Positions 56,383-64,000 of a DNA stretch of 64,000 nucleotides are shown here, one piece after another. The notes below the pieces were generated by a model. It saw only the letters and a program-made list of their open reading frames with translations. It searched no databases and was not told the DNA's origin. The position numbers and the translations under genes are program-made. The first letter of the stretch is position 1. The number at the start of each line of letters is the position of its first letter. The stretch comes from Plotosus lineatus (taxonomy: Eukaryota; Chordata; Actinopteri; Siluriformes; Plotosidae). The DNA lies in NCBI GenBank assembly GCA_024760905.1, contig CM045735.1, forward strand, positions 13,537,249 through 13,601,248. Direction: 5' to 3'.

Positions 56383-57030
56383 ATTCTCAAGTGTAGTAAT
56401 TACAGGGCAAATCCCTACTCACTGATAAAGTGTCTTACAATACTACCATCACTCCCGCGTTCCTGTAGGAGGATTTCACACTACTCTTATTGCATTTTAT
56501 ACTAATTACATTCCATCTCATTGGTTTCAGTTTGGTTAAATTTCATTATAAATGCATTATTACAATAAAAACAGTGTGCAGTGATATCAGTTTAACCATG
56601 ACAGATACTTAAAAAGATTCTCGTGTTCAAAGTTTGGGTTTTTGCATGGCATTTTGTTTAACATGATCAAATTTGGAATTGTGTCCAATTTAAAAACTCG
56701 ACGCATGCTTACAGTGCGTCCTGTGCAGCTGGAACAGAGGGGTCTCCATGGCAACCTCGCCGATAGCTGATGTTGTTTTGAGCACAGACAGATTGGAGGG
56801 ATTATCCGTAAAGACCAGAGTCTCTGAAATATGGTGGCTCTATTTGTGTCAGTGTGTTTGTTTTCTCATTTTACTTACAAATTATATATTAGGCCAGAAT
56901 AATAATAATATCTAACACATGACTTAATGGTGTATGTGTAGTATATCGTATATGACTGATGTGAAGGGTGGAACCCATCTTCTAGTGTAGGAATTAGTAC
57001 GTATTTAGCCGTAATGTATGTTGCACAGGT
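56383..57030. other. No exon or recognised repeat
   Basis: Intronic unique-looking sequence. Confidence 0.4.
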
Positions 57031-57228
57031 CAAGGGTGTCCAACCCTGTTCCTGGAGATCTACCGCCCTGAAGACTGAAAACTCCATGTGACAAATCTAA
57101 TCATCACCTTAAGTCTTCATTTCAAGGTCCTAAGCCTTGATGAGATGATTGGATGGTCAGATGGGCGGGATTAATGTTTGGGGAAACTTTTTCAGGAGGG
57201 TAGATCTCCAGAAACATTGTTGGGCCCA
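57031..57228. mobile_element. hAT-like MITE
   Basis: Left GGGTGTCCAACCCTGTTCCT then GGAGATCTACCGCCC; right GGGTAGATCTCCAGAAACAT and TTGGGCCC. These are inverse arms of a very common fish hAT-derived MITE. About 200 bp, non-coding. Confidence 0.75.
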
Positions 57229-57569
57229 AGATGATTTTGAGTGTCCTGATAATTGATTGTGTAGTAATTAGTTTTAGGTGATGATTATAACACTGTACTA
57301 ATCCTATTAATACAGCGACAGCAACAAGGTTAAACACTCATGGTATCACAGTGTCATGATGTCATACGTTTTCCTGGTTTCTTTACATTTTTTGAAATAG
57401 GAATGGGTTCTGTCTGTCTGTCACACTTTAGTTTCTTGACCTTTACTTGCCACACGTTGCAGCTGGTGCTTTCAAAGTTGGTATGCTTCTTCACTGCTAT
57501 TAGTGGTCAGATTGGTTTGTATCGGAGTGACTTTGACCTACTTTTGAAGGTCACAAAGGCAAAAACTGT

Positions 57570-57970
57570 ACTTACCGTATTTGACGTGTTAAGCGCCCAG
57601 GTGCTTTAAAAATGGAAGTGGGTGGGCGCTTATTAAAATGCTTACCAGCAGCGTGGAACGATAAGTGCTTATTACCATCGAGGTGGAAAACACGAATAAT
57701 AACAGAACAATAAAAGAGTTTTAATGGTATTTGCATTATTCTTTTTGTGGTGTCAACCAAACTACTTACATGAAAGATGAAAATAAACAGAAAACAGCAT
57801 AATCTTTAATAAAAGACCCCTTTCTTTTCCCTCTCGGTGCTTTTCCTTTAAACATTTTCCCGGATGTAAAATTGAGCCAATCAACACGAATATCAACTTT
57901 AGCACATGGCATATTGAACCAATCAACACAAACATAAACAAAAGCACATGGCCAGGAAATGTATGAAGTT
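57570..57970. mobile_element. MITE-like segment with GGGCGCTTATTA words
   Basis: TTACCGTATTTGACGTGTTA then AGCGCCC, followed by GGGCGCTTATTAAAATGC and AAGTGCTTATTACC. Terminal-repeat-like on the left, no matching right end found. A loose 42-bp tandem (TTGAGCCAATCAACAC / TTGAACCAATCAACAC) lies at 57873-57956. Confidence 0.4.
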
Positions 57971-58002
57971 AGTGGGCAGGAGAATCGGGTGAAAAATCCT
58001 CG

Positions 58003-58212
58003 TCATTGGGCCCATTTCAGCCGACTCTTAGTGAGGGCAGAGTATACCCTGGACGGCTCGCCACGCTATCGCAGGGCGGAAACACGCTGACAGCTATGCA
58101 GCTACTTTTGTCGAATGTCAGCAATGGTTCTTTTACATGAACCTCACACCATAGACAGTGAGAGACATGGCCGGCCTTTGATAACCCAGTTCGCTGAACT
58201 GGGGGCAGTGGT
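58003..58212 (-). mobile_element. SINE-1, both ends truncated
   Basis: From CATTTCAGCCGACTCTTAGT to CCAGTTCGCTGAACTGGGGG; the GAATGA end and the head are missing. Confidence 0.88.
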
Positions 58213-58545
58213 CTATTTTCATTTGTTATTTATTTTGGGGTTTTTTGGGGGATGGGTGGTAGATTGCTTGCACAACATTCAACTTTAATAGAAAGCCATT
58301 AGAATTTAGTTCAATTTTAAAATCGATTATTATTATTTTTTTAATTAATACAAACTTAAGGTTATGAACGCACCTTCTTAAAATCATGAAAACATATCAA
58401 AGCCAGTCCAATTTATTTGCTGTTTCTTATTAAAACCTTTCAGTAAAACAAATATATGATTATTACTGTGAATTTTCGAGATGCTTTGCTATTTAGATTT
58501 TTTTTTTTTGTTGTTGTTATTTTTTTGTTCTGATTCTTGGTCTTG
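58213..58545. other. No exon or recognised repeat
   Basis: AT-rich with short T-runs. Confidence 0.4.
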
Positions 58546-58850
58546 TTTAGGGTTGGAGTTCCAGGGAGGCTGGAGCCCATCTCTGCCAACTCTGTGTACA
58601 ACCCATTGCAGGGAAACACACACAAAGTCATTCACACTGATACTCACACCATGGCGCTGTTTGGAACAGCTAGGTAGCCTAATGTGTATGCCTTTAGCCT
58701 TTGGGAGGAATTGAGAGTACCAAGAGGAAACCTGCACAAGAACAGAGAGAAAATGCAAATTCCACATAGGACAGCCCTCACCGAGCCCAGGACCTGAACT
58801 CGGGACCTTGTTACTGTGAGGCAGGCGTTCTTTGAGCCAACTGCATACAG
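58546..58850 (-). mobile_element. SINE-3, tail-truncated
   Basis: Contains GGGAGGCTGGAGCCCATCTC, the core complement and GAGCCCAGGACCTGAACTCG with GTGAGGCAGGCG from the head. Confidence 0.85.
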
Positions 58851-59035
58851 TGGTCAACCTCAGTATGCTCTTACTTTTCCTCGATGTGACTGCTGCGTTA
58901 TTTTCCTCCCAACACCAAAAAGCATATTTGATTGGATATACTCAACTTCATGTCCACATCTGCCCCAGTCTGAGTGCTGGGGGCGGAACATGTAGAGACA
59001 GACCTCTATTAAAGTTACTGTATTTGGTTGTATAG

Positions 59036-59357
59036 TGGCGGCACGGTGGCATAGTGGTTAGCATGTCTGCTTCACAGCAAGAAGGTCCTGGGTTTATAGC
59101 CCAGCTTGGGCGTTTCTGTGGGGATTCTGTTTTCTTCGGGTATTCCGGTTTCATCCCACAGTCCAAAAACATGCACAGCAGGCCGATTGGCTGTTCCAAA
59201 TTGCGCATAGCTGTGAGTCTGTGTGTGAATGGTTGTATGTGTGTTGGCCCTGAAATGGCTTGACGAGCTCGCCAGCCCTTGCCCAGAGTTGGCTGAGATG
59301 GGCGCCAGTCTCCACACTATCCTAATTAGAATCACGGAAATGAATGAATGAATGTAT
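59036..59357 (+). mobile_element. SINE-3, near complete
   Basis: Head GGCGGCACGGTGGCATAGTG, CACAGCAAGAAGGTCCTGGG, core, then CTGTGTGTGAATGGTTGTAT and the tail ending AATGAATGAATGAATG. Closest copy to DANA/mermaid; good type copy for SINE-3. Confidence 0.9.
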
Positions 59358-59417
59358 GTAGTACATGCACATGAATTTTACAGTCAATATTTACATGAAT
59401 TGGGTGTGGTAACATTC

Positions 59418-59763
59418 AGTGGGTGGCCTGGTGGTAAAGGGGTTGGATCACTGATCCTAAGGTTGGGGGATTAATCTCTACTCTCAACGGGCTGTCTAAC
59501 CCCCAACCCCCACCCCCGTTCAGCTAACTGGGTTATCATAGGCCGGCCATGTCGCTCACTGTTTATGGTGTGAGGTTCATGTAAAAGAACCATTGCTGAC
59601 TTTCGACAAGAGTAGCTGCATAGCCGTCAATGTGTTTCTACCCTGCGATGGAGTGGCAAACTGTCCAGGGCATACTCTGCTCTCGCCCGGTGTCGGCTTG
59701 GGTGGGCACCAGCCTCCCCGCGACCCTAATTAGCATTAAGCAGTTGCAGAAAATGAATGAATG
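59418..59763 (+). mobile_element. SINE-1, full length
   Basis: Flanked by AACATTC (59411-59417 and 59764-59770). The linker is C/A-rich; the tail has GATGGAGTGGCAAACTG changes. Confidence 0.88.
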
Positions 59764-60644
59764 AACATTCTTATGGTTGGAGCTGCAGTTCATCAGTTCA
59801 GTAACAACCCGCTGTTTTGTGGTATAGCTTTTAAGTCCTAGATCCACATCTTAGCGCATGTAGCATGTGAAATCTGCTCACATATGTTTTTCATTGGTTC
59901 AGCTCTTGTTTATTAGCCAAACAGAGAGAAGCTGCCACTTGTTAAACCCACATTTACACAGTAAATCTTTCATTTCCAATTTGCAGTGAACTCATCTCTC
60001 CATTCTTAAAACTTTCCTTGTGAATAAACTTCCCCCCCCCCCTCCCCACCACCCCCACATCCCCAGATTCTGATCCATGGTTATCTTTAGCCGCACCGGT
60101 ACCTTTCACCATCTCCACTGTACTGTATATGATTTTGATGAGCTGATGTCTGACTGTGAAGCCGCCTCAAAGATGATTCATATTTTATAAGTGTTATTGC
60201 CCCTCTGAGTTGTTTTACTTAACCTCACCAGATAACCATGTCGGCCTCGCACTTGGCTACACTGTGAAGTAACTGCGTGCAGGTTTATAAGACATCGAAG
60301 GATTTATGCATCTTTCTATGCAGGAGTTCGTAACTTTACGCCTCAGTGTTGACAGTGATGTCAGACCAAGTGTCCTTCAGTGTGCTGTAAATACTTCTCC
60401 GTCTTCTTACCCCAATGTCCTCTAGCCCTTCCTCTTATTATTTAGTGGCCTGTTTTGTCCTACATGACTTAGCATCTGTAGTTAACTCTGCAGGTGATTC
60501 CTATTTATATGCACACCCCTTATCATCTTTTTCCTTTTTTTTTTTTTTTGCCACCACAAGTTTTTTTTTTTTTTGAACACCACAATGTCAGTCCTTCATA
60601 ATTTATTTTTGTGTCCTATTCTCCTGTCTTCTTATTCTCTACAG
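59764..60644. other. Intron upstream of the 60645 exon; C- and T-runs
   Basis: C-rich run at 60031-60062 and T-runs at 60535-60574; no recognised transposon. Confidence 0.45.
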
Positions 60645-60736
60645 GCTCGGAGTGCAGAAATCCCAGAACTCAGCAGCGAGCCTCTGATCCGCTCCTGCAG
60701 CAGCACTGCCAGCATGAAGGTCAAGAATGTAAAAAA
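60645..60736 (+). CDS. arhgap32: arhgap32 internal exon leading to the PX domain
   Basis: Seen: acceptor ttattctctacag, 92 bases, donor GTAAGT. It continues in phase 0 from the exon at 56052, giving ARSAEIPELSSEPLIRSCSS, then TASMKVKNVK and two bases of a further Lys codon. Known: in ARHGAP32 the segment after the PRERPDWEET block reads as a short acidic/serine linker followed by STASMKV.(H/N)VKK, directly before the PX domain. Internal Met24 of this exon matches a position near the start of shorter ARHGAP32 forms. Inference: the PX domain begins on the next exon, which is not seen in the remaining 3.3 kb. A Tigger-A element starts 13 bases after the exon end, leaving only the donor consensus and a few bases of the original intron. 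Confidence 0.88.
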
Positions 60737-60749
60737 GTAAGTTTCTTAG

Positions 60750-61213
60750 TACAGGGAACCCGCGCTGCTTCGCGCGCTTCAATTTATACGTCTTCAGTGC
60801 ATCGAGGTTTTGTTTTCTTTTAAATATTCGTCAAATTTAAAAAAATGAGGAAATTAACAAAGAATAGGGGAAAAAGTTCAGGAAAATGTCGCAAAACAAG
60901 GCCAATTATGCAAAAAAAAACAAACAAAAAAAAACCAACAAACAAAAACAAAAAATAAAATCCCAACTCAAAACTCCCCATGAAATCTACTTACATTTTT
61001 ATGTGAGGGGCATCTGTGTGCACGCATGTGTATGTGTATGTATTTATATTTTATTTACAGCTTAATATAAGCATTAATATAAGCATTTGTAGTATTGAAT
61101 ATGCATTTATTAATATTATATACATACATACATCTACGTATATGTCAGTCAGGGGGGGTCGATCCTACTTCGCAGAATTCGCGGTCGCGGGGGGAAAGTG
61201 AGAGATCCCTGTA
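60750..61213 (+). mobile_element. Tigger-A inserted next to the exon 3 donor
   Basis: Starts TACAGGGAACCCGCGCTGCT and ends AAAGTGAGAGATCCCTGTA. Inserted at a TA 13 bases after the exon. Body as in other copies. Confidence 0.9.
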
Positions 61214-62065
61214 TATGTGACCTGCGCTAGCATAATACAGATTTTGTAGGAAAGCTGACATGCTGAAATGTTAATATATTTGAAAAGAGAATTGAATATT
61301 CGTTAAAATGAGGTATACTACGTGATTATAGCATGGAAAGTACCTGAATTACATCACTTTGTATGTTGCTAATCAGGAATTGCCACTTTTGAGATAATAG
61401 CAATTACGCTTACAGAACCAGTTTCTGAATGTCCGCATTTCAAACTCTCTAGCATCCATAAACTAAATCAATCCAGCTCTCGACCAATCAGAGCGATCGT
61501 CTTAGTGTCTTCCTAGCAACAGATGAGTTGTAGTCATACCGAGTCATGTCTTTTATGCTTCTCATTGGTTTATAGTTATATGATTCGGGGAATCCTGCTG
61601 GAGTTCTGTAGGTATGTATTCTGGTTCATAGGGAAATACCCTGAACAATCAGTGGGGTTTTTTGTTTTTGTTTTTGTTTTTTTACAACTTGGACATGGAA
61701 CCCTTTCTTGAACAAACATTTTTGCAAAGATAGATTGAGTTTATGGATGATTAAACATGATCACACTGTAGGTATTTTTGGTGTTATCACATTTTCGTTC
61801 AGGTATACGTCCATTTCACGACATCTTCCTCAAAACACATCTTGAATCTCAATCCGTATTATGTTGAAACAGGTCACATATATTTCTGAAACGTTTTCAG
61901 AAAGTAGAAACAAATATATTTCGCCTCATTCCATTGGCTCCATTTGGGATTGGACGATGCGAAATAAAAATGATTATATACAGATTTCATCACCACCTAA
62001 AAGCAGAAATATTTTTGTGGGTTGAGGTTTTTTTTGTTTTTTTTTCCTATTTACAATCTATTAAT
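61214..62065. other. No exon seen
   Basis: Unique-looking AT-rich intron. The next expected exon, starting the PX domain, was not found here. Confidence 0.45.
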
Positions 62066-62320
62066 ATGATGGTACAGTGGCAAACTGGTTAGTACGTCCA
62101 CCTCACAGAAAGAAGGTCCTGGGCTCAGCTCCGGGGCTTGGACATTTCTGTTCAAAGTTTGCATGTTCTCCCCATGCTTGTATGGGTTTCCTCCCGGTAC
62201 TTGGGTTTCTTTCCATTATCAGAGACATGCAGATAAGGCGTGGTTATTCCACATGACCTCCGAGCTCTTCTGTGATCCTGATAGAGGACAAGGAGTTTAG
62301 CAAATGAGTGAAAAATGCAT
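62066..62320 (+). mobile_element. SINE-3, tail-shortened
   Basis: Head ATGGTACAGTGGCAAACTGG, B-box-like GGGCTCAGCTCC, core AGTTTGCATGTTCTCCCCAT, ends TTTAGCAAATGAGTGAAAAA. Confidence 0.83.
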
Positions 62321-62713
62321 TAATAATTTGTTGATGTTTTAAAGTGTTAAGCCATATTTTATTTAAAAAAAAAATCAGTTGATAGAAATACTCTGAAAAT
62401 AATTTACATTTATTGGTTGACTGTTTTTTAGTAGAATGGTGAAAGTTTTGAGAAACAAATATGTTTTAGAAGACATTAGGATATACAGGGATTGCTCACT
62501 TTTTGCGGTTAATGGAGTCCGATACCCGCCCCCCTCCCTTCCCCGCGCGCGACCGCCGATTTACGCGAAGTAGGATCGACCCCTCCCCTGACTGACGTAT
62601 ATGTACATGTATATGTGTATATAATATCAATCAATACAAATTCAACACCATAAATGTTTATAATAACAATTGAAGATTCAACAATAATGAATAAGATGTA
62701 AACAAAATATAAA

Positions 62714-63506
62714 TACAGTAAAACCTCGGCTGACGAACGCTTAAGCTCACGAACTTTTCGCCTCAAGAACATTAAATTTGCGAGCATATAGTCTCTGCTG
62801 ACGAACTAGTTTTCGGCGGACGAATCAAACCACGCGGTCGAACAGCGCCACGGTGGCGGCCACGAGAAGCTGACGCACGCTCATGGCGTCACAGTTCGTC
62901 ACCCCCTTTCTTTGAGTGCGGAAGTGGTTTGTGTTTGATAGACATTTTGGACCATATTGAGTGTACTTTTGCTATTATGGGACCGAAAAAGACCCCACCA
63001 CAGGCGGAGATCATTGAAAAACACGAACGAGGTGTGCGTTTGTGTGATTCAGCGTCCCAGTACCAGTACGCTAAGTCTACCATTGCTCCCATCCTTAAGA
63101 ACAAGGAAGATATTAAGGGTGCGTGTGTGGCTAAGGGTGTTTCCAAACAGTAGGCGTTTCCAAACACTCCTTCCAAACAGTAAGTCCCTCCCTCCCTCCT
63201 CCTCCCACTCCATTCCATCAAGCCATCAACTACCATCACAAAGGTAAATAAAACCACTTTATTATACAGTACAGTTTATTTCTTTAATTACAATACAATA
63301 GCACATTTATTATACATAAAATAAGGTATACTTTTGTGTAGTTTTAAGGCTTATTTAGTAGAAAATTATGTTTTATGGGGACCTGGGAACGGATTATTGT
63401 CATTTTAATGGTTTCTTATGGGAAATAAATGTTCGTAAGACGAACTTTTCGCCTTACACACACTTTCTGGGAACCAATTATGTTCGTGAGCTGAGGTATC
63501 ACTGTA
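62714..63506 (+). mobile_element. Tigger-F element nested in Tigger-A
   Basis: Ends TACAGTAAAACCTCGGCTGA and TTCGTGAGCTGAGGTATCACTGTA are inverse with small changes; TA duplicated. The long subterminal repeats (CGAACTTTTCGCCT at left, ACGAACTTTTCGCCTTAC at right) are well kept, so this is one of the youngest-looking elements here. Confidence 0.92.
62977..63153 (+). pseudogene. Tigger-F CENP-B-like N-terminal helix-turn-helix
   Basis: ATG to TAG, 58 codons, no internal stop: MGPKKTPPQAEIIEKHERGV, CDSASQYQYAKSTIAPILKN, KEDIKGACVAKG. The (M)xPKK...IxxHExG...YxxxKSTIxxILKNKExIK pattern is the pogo/Tigger (CENP-B-type) DNA-binding domain as in TIGD proteins. The second DNA-binding half and DDE domain are deleted after VSKQ, where a CTTCCAAACA-type direct repeat suggests the deletion junction. 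Confidence 0.85.
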
Positions 63507-63768
63507 CACACACATACAGACGCGCACACACTCAGATGCACTTCATGTAAAAATGTAAGTACAGTAGTTTTGTTGGGGGGGTTTGGGTTGGGATTTTTTT
63601 TTGTGGGGGGGGTCTGCATAATTGGTTTTGTTTTGCAGCATTTTCCTTAACATTTCCCTATTTCTCCTTACTTTCCTTATTTTTTATTTTTTGCTGAATA
63701 TTTTTGAAAAACCCGTGATGCACTGACGCTGTAGAAACTGAAGCACGAAGTAGCGAGGGATCACTGTA

Positions 63769-64000
63769 GTTCCTACCAGAGTCAACAGCCAATAAGCAGC
63801 TCAATACATATCAACCAGTCAGCTGGGCTAAACCCCTGCAATTGCCTGCTCATTTATGAAGGAATGGCAGTATTTATACTGATCAAATAAATTGTCATGT
63901 AGTATTAGCAATATCTGTTTAAATATCAACTGGTCCTATACTGCACATATTCCCCAGACATTTTTGCTTCATATAGTGGTTCTGCCTGTGAAACAGCACT
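63769..64000. other. No recognisable feature
   Basis: Intronic unique-looking sequence to the window end. Confidence 0.4.

Larger units (their letters stand above)
56161..60644 (+). other. arhgap32: arhgap32 intron between the two recognised exons
   Basis: About 4.5 kb, phase 0, flanked by GTGAGA and CTACAG. It starts with a long (CA)n tract and holds a hAT-like MITE, a MITE-like GGGCGCTTATTA segment, two SINE-1 and two SINE-3 copies. The last 880 bases (59764-60644) are free of recognised repeats except C- and T-runs. Confidence 0.8.
62484..63768 (-). mobile_element. Tigger-A element split by Tigger-F
   Basis: Outer ends TACAGGGATTGCTCACTTTT and AGTAGCGAGGGATCACTGTA. The two halves (62484-62715 and 63507-63768) join at the family's AAATATAAATACACACAC site. 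Confidence 0.9.

Overview
The window is vertebrate, almost certainly teleost, nuclear DNA. The evidence is three spliced coding exons with vertebrate splice signals, dense (CA)n/(TA)n/(GA)n microsatellites, and fish-type transposons: DANA/mermaid-like tRNA SINEs, Rex3-like and RTE-like LINEs, Tigger/pogo, Tc1, hAT and piggyBac elements. There are no prokaryotic features, no rRNA and no CRISPR. The species cannot be told from the sequence.

Gene content: the only cellular gene I can support is on the + strand. Exons at 56052-56160 and 60645-60736 encode the conserved N-terminal segment of ARHGAP32 (RICS/p250GAP, a Rho-family GTPase-activating protein), just upstream of its PX domain. An exon at 35379-35492 carries a start codon and a 30-residue leader. 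Its donor phase matches the 56052 acceptor exactly, so it is probably the start exon of this transcript. Everything else is intron or upstream flank; the next exon lies beyond the window.

Repeat layout (names are local to this report). SINE-1: tRNA-like head and a GAATGAATG tail (17 copies or fragments). SINE-2: related head and a tail resembling the 3' end of an RTE-like LINE (5 copies). SINE-3: DANA/mermaid-like (12 copies). Tigger-A: short element with TIR TACAGGGATCCCTCGCTACT (10 copies). Tigger-B: TIR TACAGTGGTACCTCACCTTA (4 copies). Tigger-C, -D, -E and -F: further pogo/Tigger relatives. LINEs: a Rex3-like copy (32788-34169), three RTE-like 3' ends (2.5, 8.8 and 20.7 kb), one L1/Tx1-like ORF2 C-terminus (52.1-53.7 kb), and one unassigned LINE with a (TGTC)n tail (12.0-14.4 kb).

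Region by region: 0-12 kb is Tigger-A/B, SINEs, an RTE-like LINE end and a 36-bp minisatellite (7.7-8.7 kb). 12-14.7 kb is a LINE split by an internally deleted piggyBac, then a palindromic MITE. 15-25 kb has SINEs, a Tc1/mariner element split by an RTE-like LINE, and a Tigger-C remnant. 25.6-26.6 kb is a candidate unclassified inverted-repeat element. 30-31 kb is Tigger-D holding a Tigger-A. 32.3-34.6 kb is a three-level nest (Tc1-like containing hAT containing Rex3-like LINE). 35.4 kb is the leader exon behind a 270-bp (CT)n tract. 37-49 kb is SINEs and three Tigger-B copies. 51.8-54.6 kb is a second three-level nest (Tigger-A containing Tigger-E containing L1). 56-60.7 kb holds the two arhgap32 exons. 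62.5-63.8 kb is a Tigger-A split by a Tigger-F that still encodes a CENP-B-like helix-turn-helix.

I found no new multi-gene system. The best leads are the phase-matched arhgap32 leader exon, the two SINE tails that mirror the 3' ends of two LINEs in the same window, and several insertion nests whose order and target duplications read directly from the sequence. Coordinates of repeat edges without target duplications are approximate.
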